From contig CDMY01000259.1 in NCBI GenBank assembly GCA_001179505.1, positions 64,220 through 128,219 of the forward strand: a DNA stretch of 64,000 bases. Direction: 5' to 3'. The number at the start of each line of letters is the position of its first letter. Position 1 is the first letter of the stretch. Below the pieces are notes generated by a model. The model did no database searches, was not told where the DNA came from, and was given only the letters and a program-made list of their open reading frames with translations. The stretch is from Vitrella brassicaformis. Its lineage: Eukaryota; Sar; Vitrellaceae. Positions 21,463 to 33,340 of this stretch are shown in pieces. Both the position numbers and the translations under genes were made by a program.

Positions 21463-21719
21463 GTAGTTTGTTGCATCAAACGTGGGGGCTGCAGTGTGCG
21501 TGCGAGGTGCTGGTTTCTTTTTTGAGCGCGTTGTCTGACCGTCACCACACCACGTCCGTCTGTCCGTCCGTCCGTCCGTCCGTCTGTCCGTGTCTTCTGT
21601 GTGTTTTCACGTGCCGTCTGTGCTGTGGTCTGCTGTGGTCTGCTGTGTTGTGTTGTGTTCTGTTGGGCCTCTGCAATTTGCTGACATTTGCTGCTCTTGC
21701 TTAGCACTTGTGCTGTTCA

Positions 21720-22649
21720 TTTGCTTATTTGCTGCCTGAGTGACGTTCTTGGGTGTGGAGGGCAGGAGGGAGGGAGGGATTGAGGGAGGGAGGGAGGGGA
21801 CTGGGAACTCATGAGGAGGGCGGACGGGCGTTCCTTGTGGGGTAAGTCAGAGGCACGACACACACACACACACACACACAGAGAGAGAGGGAGAGAGAGA
21901 TGGCACCTCCAACTTCTGGCGTGTTGTGTTGGTGCAGCGTCAGCTATGTGCACGGTCGCAATGGCGCCACGCGAGCATTCCCTGTGGGCTTCTCGCGTGC
22001 AGACGTCCAAGTCGAGGGCAACGACTCCACTGCGGCGGCCATGGAGGCCATCAAGCTGCGCAACCAGCATGCCAAGAAGCTCGGCCTTCCCCTCTTCGAC
22101 TGAAGTATATGCGTCGGTGCGGCTGCCGGCTCACGGCAAGAATGTGTTTCTGCTGGGTAAGGTGCGAGTGCACTGGCGGTGGATCGTGCTGCCGGCCTAC
22201 GGGTACATCACGGAGGCGGCTCATGTGGACTACTACGACAACGTGGAGTCGCGGCTGGTGTCAGTCAGTCAGTCTACCGCACACCGGCACTGCCGCCCGA
22301 GCCACAAGTGAATGTGGAGGTCTATAGTGTTGTGGTCAACTTCTCGCCGAAGCTTCAGGTGAGTCGGGGAACAGACAGGCAAATATTCCGATCATGCATC
22401 TGCCTGCGTGTAGTGTGGCTGCTCTTCTGCGTCGTTTGTCAGATCCACCGACACGTCAGAGTTTGTGTTCTCTCTAAAGAGAGCGCGGCGTCGATGACGA
22501 TCAGCGTCCCCGAGCCGGTCATGGGCCTCTCCCACACCCCTGCCACCGACTGGGTCCTCTCACACCCGCCTGTGCTCCTGTCCAGCCGCATCGCTCTCAC
22601 CATCACCTTACCGAGGCCGCGGAGGGCCAATAAATCGGCGGCCACCTGA
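21720..22649 (+). pseudogene. Frameshifted coding remnant A
   Basis: Plausible coding stretches lie in different frames. Around 21940-22100 is SYVHGRNGATRAFPVGFSRA to KKLGLPLFD, which stops at 22103. One frame over, EVYASVRLPAHGKNVFLLG, VRVHWRWIVLPAYGYITE and DYYDNVESRLV continue at once (22104-22260). A (TCAG)3 tract at 22261-22272 marks a second shift into QVNVEVYSVVVNFSPKLQ. After an intron (GTGAGT at 22359) comes SMTISVPEPVMGLSHTP, ending at 22649. A one-base T in GACTGAAG near 22101 would explain the first break. Mostly predicted beta structure; family not recognised. Pseudogene or sequence errors. Confidence 0.4.
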
Positions 22650-22689
22650 CGCGCCCCCGCTACACCCCTGCGCCATCTGTGTGTATCGT

Positions 22690-25029
22690 CACTCACGAAG
22701 GGCGAGATTGGGAAGACACTCACCGTGGAGACACTCGTCTGCTGCACCGAGGTGCGTATGCGTGTGTGGATAGATGGGAAGCACTGGGAAGCAGGATGCC
22801 TGAGTGCGTGTCTGTGGTGGTGTTGTGGTGTGTTCAGGTGACGGACACGGTGTGTTATATGAGCCACCTTGTGCGAGACGCGCCGACACATGAGCGACTT
22901 AACCCCTTCCTAAACCGAGACGCCAAGACGCCCGACGAAAAGTGAGCAGATCAAGCGGACACAATCAAGACCCCCAGACGGCCATCTCTCCCTCCCTCTG
23001 TCCATCAGGCTGAGGGCTGCAACGGCATCAGCCGTCAGTGCCGTGGAGCTGCGTATCGTCAGTATCTTGCTCGTCGCCATTCGCTGCATGCAAGACAGCC
23101 CTCCCCGCACCCAACCAACGCCAGGCCCCAACTCACCACATCCCTCCTGCTTAGCCCCGATTCGCCCACCCACGCCACGGCCATGGTGACACAGCTCTCC
23201 AAGGACGACAGCTGGATCGATGAGGGGCTGAGAGACCGCCATGGTGGTCGGGATGATTGGCCGTGCGAGTCGAGCGTCTCCCTCAGCAGGAGGGTGCCCT
23301 TGCTGGGGCCGGGCACGGAGTCAGTGGGATCACCACATGTCGAATGCCCTGGTGTCGCGGATACAGCGGCTGGCGGCCCATCCAGGGGCACCAACACGAC
23401 AGGCTCCCGCTGCCGAGATTCGACTCAGCACAGCGGCTGATGTTCGCCCGTCAGCACGCGAGGCGCCACCTGCCGACCTTTGACTATGGGGATCGAACAG
23501 CGGGCGTCCCGTGGCCACGGGCAACGGCCTCTACGGCGTTTCTGATCGCAGCCCTTCTCCCATCTCGCAAACCCACCATATCTCGACAGACGTCACGGCA
23601 GCCCTCGCAGCTGGAAAGAGTGGGGAGCGAATGCGCCATGGCCGTCATTGGGCGGGTCTGCCAGATGCTGCCCGCCCCGGAGGTGCGGGCGCCTAACGCA
23701 CCACTCCCTGGCTGCGTTCGATGCCGCGTCGTTTGTCAGCTACCGGGCGGCATCCGCCTGAGTGCTGGCTGGTTTAAGAGAGATGGAGGCTCTTGAGATG
23801 CTCATTCCGGCGTTACAGCTGTTCGCTCTGCTGGACGCGTGTTTGCCGCCGCCAACGAGAGAGGACGAGACCCCCACGCCGCACAGAGAGACCGGCGGCC
23901 TGCCCCACGTGGCCATACTGTCAACCCGTCTGGGCAACGGCATCGTGCTCGCAGCTGGGGCGTCCGTCGGCTCTCATTAGGGCTACTCCCACCCCCTCGT
24001 CAGCATCCCAGAGATCGCTGGAGGTGCGTCTCGACAACGTGCCTCGAGAATACCACCATGACGACTCAGGCATCTTCCCCAGCCCGCCAAGCTTTTCCTG
24101 GAGGTCTTCTTGCGCACACTGTTGCGGGGCGACACAGCCACGAGCACCAGCCCGCCGCCCCGCCGGCTGGGGACGGCCGAGCCGCCCACACTCGAGCGGC
24201 GGCACTCTCAGAGACGCAGGAGCGAGACCCTGCAGCCCCCTACCTTTGCCCTGGTGAAGCCGGCCCAGTGCCTGACCATCAATGTGTCTTCCGAGCACCT
24301 GCACCTCATTCTGCAGCTCCCAAGCACTCCCCAGATGGACAGTGCGCATACGACGAGGGGCATTGCCCGGCAGCTCTCGTCGGTATGGCTGACCAAGGCA
24401 ACTGCGGGTAAAGGGGGATGGCGCGGAGAGATGGCAGCTGTGTTTGGTTGCGAGGAGGGGGGGCAGCGGCCTGGCGAAATCCGTCCCGAGGTCGCGGCAG
24501 CTGTCGCGGAGCCACGCGAAAGATAGGGGTACACGAATTGGCGTCCATGTGCAGGTGAGTAAGCGGGGGCACCAGGGACGAAATACAGACAGACAGACAG
24601 ACAGACCACACTCCATGTATACTGTTTGTCATTGTCAGGCGGTTGGGTGTCACGTCAAGTTCGCCGCGTGGGTACTCGTTGAGACTCGGGGGGCCAAGGC
24701 ATGCCGCACCCACTGCACTCTTCCTGAGGGTGAGTCAGACGCACAGACGAGATGGGTGGCTGTGCTGCATGGTGGGTATGTGGCGTCTGTGTGAATCGTC
24801 AGGAGTGCCGGCGATGGGCACCGCTGGCCCTCTCATATTCAACCCGATCAGTGCGTCAACATCGACCTCTCCCCCTACTCCCTCCGCACACCCACGCCCC
24901 CATCCCTCCACTCACCGCCAAACCGGCCCCGGCAGAGGGCGACCCCTGTGTGTGTACGGTGCCCATTCAGTCAGCTGTATGTCCTTCGCGAGACTGCCTG
25001 AGGGGGTGGGCGTGATGACATATGAGTGA
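22690..25029 (+). pseudogene. Coding remnants B, frames disrupted
   Basis: Exon-like pieces with usable splice sites: TVETLVCCTE before 22752, VTDTVCYMSHLVRDAPTHER (22839-22940), LRAATASAVSAVELRIVS (23010-). Further on, AAFDAASFVSYRAASA meets TGA at 23759 and continues in the same frame as VLAGLREMEALEMLIPALQL and LPHVAILSTRLGNGIVLAAG until TAG at 23978, after which the frame again reads GYSHPLVSIPEIAGG. At 24200-24320 another frame reads PTFALVKPAQCLTINVSSEH and LHLILQLPSTPQ. Then CHVKFAAWVLVETRGAK (24650-) and a Pro/Thr-rich end by 25029. In-frame stops inside otherwise smooth coding text argue for a decayed gene. No family recognised. Confidence 0.35.
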
Positions 25030-25612
25030 ATGGCATCATGTGATGGTTGTTTGTGACGGCTGTCTGTCTGTCTGTCTGGCGTTGGCAATGCACTGAATGG
25101 TCCGGACATGTGTGTCTTCTTTTCGTTCTCCCTTCTGTTGGCCGCGCTGCCTAGCTCAGCCCACGGTGCTAGCGTCGACGTGTGAGTGCCCCTGAGACGG
25201 GTGTGAGTTGTTGATGCTTGGCTGTGGGCGACACAGCGCGGCCCTTTTGCTTGTCGGACATGTGCGGCCCCCACACGTGTGTGTGTATGCATTGCATCCA
25301 TCGTCGTGTGCTGACTAACTTGAGATCTCCACGAGTGAATCTCTCTGACTTAATCCATTTGTGCCTTCCTGACGCCTCCTTGCAGTGCCATTGGCTCAGT
25401 GTATGTATACTCTGTGTGTGTATTACCTGATTGCACGACTAGAGAGCTGTTTTGTTAGCCATCTGACTGACGTACCACTTGATCTGCCGGCCTTCGCAAG
25501 GCGGCCGGGGACCTCTTTACCTGACAGACAGACAGACAGGGCGATTCCTTGACTTAGAACAGCCGCCGGACCGGTAGCCATCGTACCCTGAGATTCGCTG
25601 TGGATTGTCGCG
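25030..25612. other. Intergenic stretch without supported gene
   Basis: 583 bases with short GT- and GTCT-rich tracts and no coding signal that I can support. Confidence 0.5.
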
Positions 25613-25876
25613 ATGCCTCTCAAAAGACCTCAACCAGCACTGGCCGCCGGCTTTGCGCTGTCCCTCAGATTAAAATTGTCCAAGACCAACACCAACACAA
25701 TAGTGAACCAACACAGAGAGAGCAGCCATAATGATTGCAAAACGGCAAGGCGCCAGCGAAGCGCCAGTGCGAAGCCCCATGGCAGCACGTCTGAGGTGCT
25801 CCTTTCGTACTTTGCCTCTCCCGCAAAGGACAGGCGCCGCCACAGCGGCCAACCCACACAGGCGCCTGGGTGCTGA
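25613..25876 (+). pseudogene. Open frame carrying a copied kinase N-terminus fragment
   Basis: An 87-codon open frame whose last third (25789-25848) is a copy of the first coding bases of the CAMK-like kinase at 13151: TSEVLLSYFASPAKDRRRHS versus MSEVPSSYFASAAKEKRRHS. The kinase ATG corresponds to ACG here, so the original start is lost. The preceding part is basic and Asn/Thr-rich. Whether it is expressed is unknown. Confidence 0.45.
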
Positions 25877-26218
25877 GGATGGTGCTGGTATGTTTGTCCG
25901 TGATTGAGGGTTGGCTGATTGACCCTGTTCATTTCGTGAGAGACCGACAGACTCTGCCTGCCGCTATGAGTAAAGTATTTTCACACCTACACAACCTGGC
26001 CATGAGTCGCTCATCTGCTTTCAGGGCCTCCGTGGGGCCGCCCACGGGTGGTGTGCCATGACACGGGCAGACTGTGGGCAGCAATCATTCAGCGTCTCGT
26101 GTGTCTATGAGCAGGCCAAGTCAACAGAGCAAGACGTCTGGCAAAATTGAAAGAACGGCACAAATGGGAATCATCACACAGCTACACAGCAGGCTACGTC
26201 ACACACTCAATTAATTAC
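25877..26218. other. Intergenic, 3' flank of the RGG-box gene
   Basis: 342 bases, AT-richer than its surroundings in parts, no coding signal seen. Confidence 0.5.
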
Positions 26219-29200
26219 CTAGCCTCCCTGGCTCCCTCCCACTGGTGCCCCTCCCACTCCCCCTCCCCCCGGCTGTCCTCCTCCTTGTCCACCACGGCCA
26301 TCCCCACCACCACGACCCATCCCGCCGCCACGTCCCGCAGCCGCAGAGGGCGGACCACTCGGAGAGGAGCCCAACGACGCGAAGGGTGGTACACTGGACG
26401 GGTGCACGGAGAGCGCTGCAGGGCGAGGGCCAGGGAGGGGATATAGTCGGCTGAGCGAGCGAGCAGCGGGTCGGTGTATGGTGAGCGTCGGGCGCACGTT
26501 GGGCATGGCGGGCTGGGGAGTCCGCACGACGGAAGCTGGTGCTGACGAGGGGCCGGAAAACACCCCACCACCACCATGGCCAGCAGAGAAGTGCAAGAAT
26601 GCCACACAGACAGGACGCCACAGCTATGTCGAGTTGTACGCCAGCAGGCTCATGCATACCTGGACGGATTGTATGTTGCGGAGCGTCCGGGTCGGCAGAA
26701 CCATCTCCCGGTGGAAGGCCCCCTGAGGGTCCCCAATGGCGACTGACAGCATGCAAAACAGACCAATGACTCATTCACACATCGATTGCAACGGTGTCCG
26801 GTCAGCGAACCTTGGGGTGCAGCTGTCATGGTCTGATCGGTCGTCCATCGGTCGAAGTCCAGCCACAGGTCGGTCCGGCTCGGCCGACCCACAAACTCAC
26901 GGGCACGTCCAGTCCCTGTGCACAGAGAAAGGGCTGAGACGATTGGTGCGGCGCCAGCCCGCATTACTCACCTCCTGCAGCCTCAGACGAAGTGAGTATC
27001 TGACGCGACGAGTGCACCACACGGCCTGTTGACGCACATCCAGACAGACAGACAGGCAAATCGTGTGTGTGTGTGTGTGTGGTGTTGCGTGGTGGTGGCG
27101 GTGTGTGTACCTGAGTGGTCGACGGTCGCCACAGCATCCACACGACCACCTGTGCAGTGAATCCATCCATACACACGCCCCAGTCAGTGGATTGAGCGTG
27201 GTTGTGCCGCCGTCGTTCTCTCTCACCTGCACGGGCAGAACTCGCAGCACCGACAGCAGCAGCAGCAGCCGATGTGTCGTCACCGACAACAGCACCATTT
27301 GACGCACAGACAAGGACCACACACACACCATCGGTGGATGGATGGATGGATGTGAGTGTCGCTTCCTCTGATTCTGCATATACCAGCATGCGATCGTGGA
27401 GCACCAGCTGCTCGGGATACGGGGGCGCCGGACATGGCTCGATGGGTGCGGGCAGACGGCACCAACAGACTGGGCACAGACGAATAGGCGGGAGGAGATG
27501 CCTGTAAGTCATGAGAAAGCGACACACAGAGCCCATCCATTGTGTTGCATGTGGGCAGACTCACGCAAGCTCGTCAGGGCATACCTGAAACGACTGAATC
27601 GTCTGTAACATGTTGGCTGCACTCGGTGTCATCGGGCCGGCGACAGTGCGGGTGTAGACGCCCTCGGGGTCCAATGCACGAACTGGCAGAAAGCAAAAGC
27701 AAACAATTGTGACACTCGATATCGGCCCGCTGCCCACATCAACGAACCTTGATGCGCCACCGTAAGGATTTCCTGCATCTGCAAGCCGGCGACGAGGATG
27801 AGGGTGTTGAGTTGGGCCTGCAGGGAGGCGAGATTGCCGCCACCGCCACCCGCCATACCCCCTGTTTGCGAAGGAGAGAGAGGGGGGAGGGACGTATAAG
27901 TGGCTGGCTGACGATTTCTCGTTGGCTGTCTGTGTGTGTACCTGAAGCCGCGCTGCCCCCAGCAATGAGATGCTCATGCGATGGATCGACAACAGAACCT
28001 GACAGAGAGACAGACACGACACACATGGACACGTAGGTGGATGGATGGGTTGCTTACTGCGATGGTCACGATCTGTGTGAGCCGCAATGAGTGCCTGGTC
28101 ATCCGATGGGGCACGACCATCACCTGACACACACCAACACACACTTAGGCAAGACCACACCGTTTTCCACCCCCTCTCCCATCATCCATCCATCCATACC
28201 TTGCTGCGCTGTAGTAGGTGCGATGGCTACGTCAGAGCCCGCAGATGGCTCGGCCAGCGCCGCCGTCTCACCGCCCCCGCCTCCAAACACACACACATCG
28301 AATGTCGGGTGTGCTCTCCCCTGTGTTGACGAACGACCTACGTGTCTGTGAGGTCTGCAGTGGCATGCACAGTCGCTCGTCCACCGCATCATTGCCGTCA
28401 GCTGACACACAGACAGGGCAGAAAGGAACGTCGTGGTGCCCTTCTGTGCCTTGTGTGTGATAATGTTCGGTTCGCCCACTCCAGGGCTGAAGTGGGCGAA
28501 GCGAACGACCCAGCGGCACCCGTCCTGATGCGAAACGACATACATCAGACAGACACGTCAGTGCACACACCATCCTCAGTCAGCACTATCCGCTCACCGC
28601 TGCTTCTGGAAGGCGGGCCGGGGGCCTCTGACGGGCGAACGTCGTCTCGCATCAAACCTGCAGCACACACAACACACATGTGTGTGTCTATCAGCATGCC
28701 TGTGTTCTGAGCATCTCACTCGGCACACTGGAAGACGATGCTGCCGCTGCTGCCGCTGCACTTGCACTCGCACTCGCCTGCACACACACAGTCCCACACA
28801 CAGAGATGCACACAGACGGCATGCCGCCAATCGACGCATCGAAGTTCCCATCCTCCCGTCCGTCCAGCCATCCCATCCCACCTGTCTGGCGTTGGCCTCT
28901 TCCTCCATCCGCTGGCGCGCCTCCTCTTGACGCCTCTTCTGCTCCTCCTCGACTTCCCTGACCAGGGCTTCGAGCTTTTCGGGCTCCAGCTGGGGGCCCT
29001 CCGCAATCTCACGCCGCATCTGACACCACACACACACACACACACGGACACATGTCAATACATGGACCCCTCCGCTCCCACACCCACACCCACCCACCCA
29101 CCCACTTACCGACTCTGGGGTTGGGAAGAACTCGTCATCGGCGGCCACGTAGCCCCTTTGTCGCTGCTGTATGCTGGCCAAGTAGGTGGCCATGCGCGTG

Positions 29201-29508
29201 TGGTGGATGTACAGGTCGTGCAGGAGGGCGTCCAGGTCTGGGTCGGGTTCGACGTGTCTGGTGTGGGCGAAGAGCCGCACGAGGGTGGGGAGGATGTCGG
29301 CGAGGCGGTCGCGCTGGACGGCCGTGTGGGTGACAGCGTGCAGATCCAGCTCGTGTGGGCGGATGGGCAGCCCTCGCGCATAAGTCAGCAGCCCGGTCAA
29401 GTCAGCGATCTGACAACGGAAGGATAGGACAGGACAGGAAAGGTAAGGCCACCCATACACACACCTGTCTGATCGATCCCCAACCCTCCTCTCTCTCTCC
29501 CTCCCTCC

Positions 29509-29545
<37 letters not shown>

Positions 29546-32190
29546 TGTGTATGACACTGCTTACGTTACTGAGGGTGTATGCGATGCCCCGCTGGTCCCC
29601 ATCCAAGAGTTCCGTCAGCACCAGGTCGAGCAGGCTGATGGCCATCCGCCGCACGGCACCAGGCAGGTCCATCGTCTCAAAAGTGGTGTCGTCATACAGG
29701 CGGTATCGTGCGTGGTCCAATGTCAGCCGATCGATGACCATCCGCCACACGGCTATGTTGGGCATGCTGGCGCCGCGAGTGACCAGCAGGAAGCAGATGT
29801 GGGGCATGGCGCGGGGCAGGTCGGTCAGGGAAGAGAAGGCGTTGTTGAGCTGACGTGCCTGAACGACAAACACGAATGCCATCCATCCATCCACCCCTCT
29901 CTCCCTCAGTCGTCCGCTCACCCAGTACTGGAGGGAGCGTGGGTCGGTGGTGACGCTGGTCATGCCCTGGAAGGCCTCGGCCACGAGAAGCATCGCCTCG
30001 CGCGTCTCGGCAGGGTGCAGCAGAGGGCCGAAGAGGGTGTGGAACAGCATGTCCACTTGCGGAATGGTGGCGCGGCGGGGGTCGATGCCGTCAGCGACTG
30101 TTGTGGTAGCAGTTTCCTGGAGTTGCGGCGCGCTTGTGGCGCGGCGCAGCTGGCGGCTTGTGCTGAAGCCGATGGGGTAGCTCTCTCCCGCCGGGATGAG
30201 ATCCTGCTGGTAGGTCAGCTCCCCGTCATCGTCATTGTTGGCCGGAGCGCTGCCCCAGTCGTAATCGTCGTCATTGGCCGGTGCAGGCTGCTCTGACGGC
30301 TGCTGCTGCTGACGGGGCTGCTGCTGACAACACACACGCCCCAGCCAGCAACACACGTGCCTATGTGTGCCCATCCGTCTGTCTGAATGTGTTCAGGGTG
30401 TTGTGGTGCCCACGTTGGCCGCCGGTAGGGAGTTGCCCGAGCCCAAGTCGTCGTCCGAATCATCGTCACCGTTCCTGCCTGCCGACACAGACACGGGGGC
30501 CACGATGAGCTCCTGCGACTGGGAAGGGACGAACGGTGCGATCTTGGGCATCTGCACATCCTTGAGCGGCTCCTCCTTGGCAGTGTGGATGTCGGTGTCC
30601 TTGGTAGTGCTGACCATGGTGACGGCGGGGGCGCCGGCGGACTTCTCGGGGTCCTCCGCAACACTCGCGCCTGACGCATGGCACATGCAGGGAAAGGTGA
30701 GGGGTTTAGGTGGTGACCAGCGAGTCGCGTGCGTACCCGCAGCAGCAGGGGCCGTCTTCTTGTTGTTGTCTGTGTTGTTCTTGTCCTTGGCCTCCTTGTC
30801 AACACTACCAGCTACTGAACAACACACACAGACATCCACAGAGAAGGGCACAGTGATGAGTGAGTGGTCCGTCCGTCCGTCCTGTCTTCTCCGTGTTGGC
30901 TGTGGGTGGCTTGTAACCTTTGTTCTCGCATGCTGCTGCTGCTGCTGCTGCTCGGTGCGATTCTCCCCCTCCCCCTCCTCTCCCTTCTGACCCTCAGCCG
31001 TCCCCTCCTCACCGCACACGCCCACACCCACACCCTCACCCTCACACGATCCATCAACTCCAAGACCAACAGCGACGTCAGGGGGCGACACCTGCTCGCC
31101 GCCCTCGCCACACGCAACAGCTCCCTCCTCACCCTCCCCCTCCCTGCCCTTGGCATCGTCCTTGGCCGCCTGGCCGTGGTCGTCGTCAGCTGTGTGGCCC
31201 TTGTCGATGTGGTGCTGGTCGACGGTCTGTGCGCCTTGTTCGGGTTTCGTCACGACGGGCGAGGCGGGTGGGCTTGCGCTCTCGATGAGCTGCTCGTGCT
31301 GCTTGACCATGGCCTCCACGGTGCACTTGGGCGGGCGTGAGGGGGGCTGTGGGGGTGTGGTGCGCTCGAGGGCGTCATTGCTGTGGTCGGATGGTGTCTG
31401 GAACTCCTGCTGCTGCTGCTGCTGCTGTTGGTCAGCCTGCCGTCCGCCGTCGCCATCGGTCTCCTCTGCGGGTTGGTTGCTGTCCTCTGGCTGGACGGCG
31501 GGTGACTCGTCCACAGTGGCATCAGCTGCGCACAGACAAACACATAGAGAGGGGGAGAAGACGGGAAACGTGTGGCAGAGGGGTGTAGTGGTGTTGTCTG
31601 ATGGTGCAGTGGTGTGGAGGGGTGTGCGGCGGTGGTGGCGAGGCCTCTCTGACGTGTTGCTGACCCCAACGTGGTGGCGCGCGACCCCTCTGACCACGTG
31701 TGTGTGCTGGTCTACACCCCCTGCCCCTTCCCCCCCGCTCACCGGGCTGCTCGTGTGGTTTGCTCTCGGTGTTTAGCTGTTCTTGGTTGCCGTCGTTGCC
31801 CTCTCCCTGCTGGTCTCCGTCGACGGCACCAGCCTCCTGGTGCTCGGTGGTGGTGATGTGGCCGTTCTCGGCTGTGGGCTGCTGTTGCTGCGCCTCAGGG
31901 GAGTCGCCACCGTCTTGACCGACAGGGGAGGGGTCTGCACACACGCGCACCACACCCCCCCCCCCACACACATACAACACCATGTTGGACGCGAGACACG
32001 TGTGGCGTGTGGTGCGGTGTGTGAGGGTGTGTTTTGGCTGTGTGTGGGTGTGCGGTGGTGTGTGGTGTCGGCGCTAGAGGGTGTGTGATGAGATGCCGGG
32101 CTGGCGTGGACGTGGGGAGGTGTCTTGGTGTCTGCCCGTGCCACCCGTGCCCGTCTCCGTACCTTGCTCGCCGTGTTCTTGGTCTGACAT
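26219..32190 (-). CDS. Large acidic, Gln-rich protein with helical core and C-terminal RGG box
   Basis: Start ATG at 32190 (MSDQEHGEQ). Exons with matching phases: 32163-32190, 31743-31934, 30918-31525, about 30737-30800, 30414-30670, 29922-30323, 29565-29858, 29110-29409, 28882-29019, 28720-28777, 28598-28657; about ten less certain exons follow to a TAG at 26219. A non-coding first exon probably ends at donor CCAG/GTAAGT near 32452. Order: acidic low-complexity region with a poly-Gln run, then a folded helical core of about 330 residues (AFQGMTSVTTDPRSLQYW, FLLVTRGASMPNIAVWRMVI, LTGLLTYARGLPIRPHEL, DALLHDLYIHHTRMATYL), a charged coiled coil (EVEEEQKRRQEEARQRMEEE), Ala/Ser-rich linkers, and a C-terminus rich in RGG/GRGGG. 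An RNA-binding or scaffold role is inferred from composition. The helical core is not recognised with confidence. Confidence 0.6.
31411..31435. repeat. (CTG)n / CAG repeat encoding poly-Gln
   Basis: Seven to eight CTG units on the plus strand, CAG on the coding minus strand, encoding the Gln run of the acidic protein. A similar shorter CAG run is at 30940-30953. Confidence 0.9.
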
Positions 32191-32646
32191 GGTGCGCAGT
32201 CTGTCAAGAAGGCCCTTGCCGTGACCGCCTGGCTCAGTGCTCCTCGGGAAACCTCAACACGTCGCCAACCTGGACAGACATGCGCACCAAAGACACACAA
32301 TGCGCCAAATGCATGAGTCTTCCTGCGAGGATCTCCCCTCCTCGCCCTCGCCCGTGCGCCACTGACCCGCTGCCTCTCTCCCTAGAGGCCTGGCTCCCTG
32401 CCCGGATGAATCAGCACGACGCTGTCTGCCTGATGTGGCATGCACTTACCTGGTTTGGTCTCAGGAGCTTCGTGAGGGCTCCCTGTCGCCACACGTAGAG
32501 AGATTGGAACACAGGAAATTCCCGAAAGGAGAGAAAAGGCCGAAAAACTCGGAGGCTCTCGAAGGTCGTCGGCTCGCTCGGTCTTGAAACCCTAGCCCTG
32601 TAGAACCCTGGCGGTTTCTTTCAAAGGAGAGGACGCGAACTGGCCT
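32191..32646. promoter_or_regulatory. Divergent 5' region of the acidic protein gene
   Basis: Contains a likely 5' UTR exon and intron of the minus-strand gene (donor near 32452, acceptor just before the ATG at 32190). Its outer end has no recognisable promoter elements apart from AGATCT at 32657 just beyond it. Confidence 0.4.
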
Positions 32647-32647
32647 C

Positions 32648-33340
32648 ATGCAGTGAAGATCTGCCTTGCGTGGAGCTCGTATCCGGGGAGAAGGCGAACA
32701 ACCGCCACATCGGCAAGCTCATCTCACCTCCGATGTGTCGTTCCTCACGCGCTGCACAGCCCTCGCCAACACCTCACCATGCCCCAGGCAGTCGGCTGCA
32801 GCTGCCCAGGGACAACGATCTGCCGCCCTTCCCTCCCCCTCTCTATGACGGCGAGAAGCATAAGCAGAAGGCGGCTGCAGAGGGCACAGAGGGCACAGAG
32901 GGCACAGAGGGCACACAGAGAGAGGGAGGGCATCCATCCATCCATCCATCCATCCATCCATCCATCCATTTTTCCTTTGTGTTGGTTTTGCGTTCCAGAC
33001 TCCTGAGGGAAGCGCGAATATAACCCCTCCGTCTGGCCCAGCGCCCACCAAGCCCGTCACTCCACCCCCTCCCCAGGGCGTGCAGCAGCAGCACCAGCAG
33101 CAGCAACCTCCGATGCAGCCACCGCCACCGCCATCGATGAGTGACATGCCCTCAGCGGTCTGAAGCAGCTGAAGATGAACACCATCAGCGCTTTCGCCGG
33201 CAAGCGCAGACGGCTGCTGGGGGCTCCCTATCCGGGGTTGGCCAGGGATTTCCTCGAGTTCTTCCTGGACCGAATGGACGCCTTCCCATCCCAGTGGATG
33301 AAGAGGGTCATCACTCTGTTGGTCGTGAGTGACAGCTAGA
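32648..33340 (+). pseudogene. Pro/Gln-rich coding remnant with a one-base frame break
   Basis: An open frame (CVELVSGEKANNRHIGKLIS, then a Pro-rich stretch, then four GTE repeats) runs to about 32930, followed by a TCCA microsatellite and an acceptor at 32998. The next exon reads TPEGSANITPPSGPAPTKP, QQQHQQQQPPMQPPPPPS and stops at 33163. One frame over, LSGLKQLKMNTISAFAGKRR, LLGAPYPGLARDFLEFFLDR and MDAFPSQWMKRVITLLV continue at once to donor GTGAGT at 33325. The join needs one extra base near 33145. No GT donor exists for the first intron. I take it as a broken or mis-sequenced gene; the helical C-terminal block is unrecognised. Confidence 0.4.
32933..32968. repeat. (TCCA)9 microsatellite
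   Basis: Nine perfect tetranucleotide units. (TCCA)n/(TGGA)n tracts recur widely in introns and spacers of this window (5115, 7900, 16690, 28185, 41375, 44075, 48185, 59620). Confidence 0.95.

Noticed and set aside
22104-22320. Beta-rich segment as a viral capsid or arrestin-like fold
   Set aside because: Too short and frame-broken, with no diagnostic motif; left as an unassigned remnant.
29471-29550. CT/GT tract as a transposon end
   Set aside because: It is an ordinary microsatellite inside an intron of the acidic gene; no inverted repeat or coding sequence is associated.
26219-32190. Assignment of the acidic gene to BAG6/Scythe
   Set aside because: No N-terminal ubiquitin-like domain or C-terminal BAG domain is visible; it has an RGG box instead.
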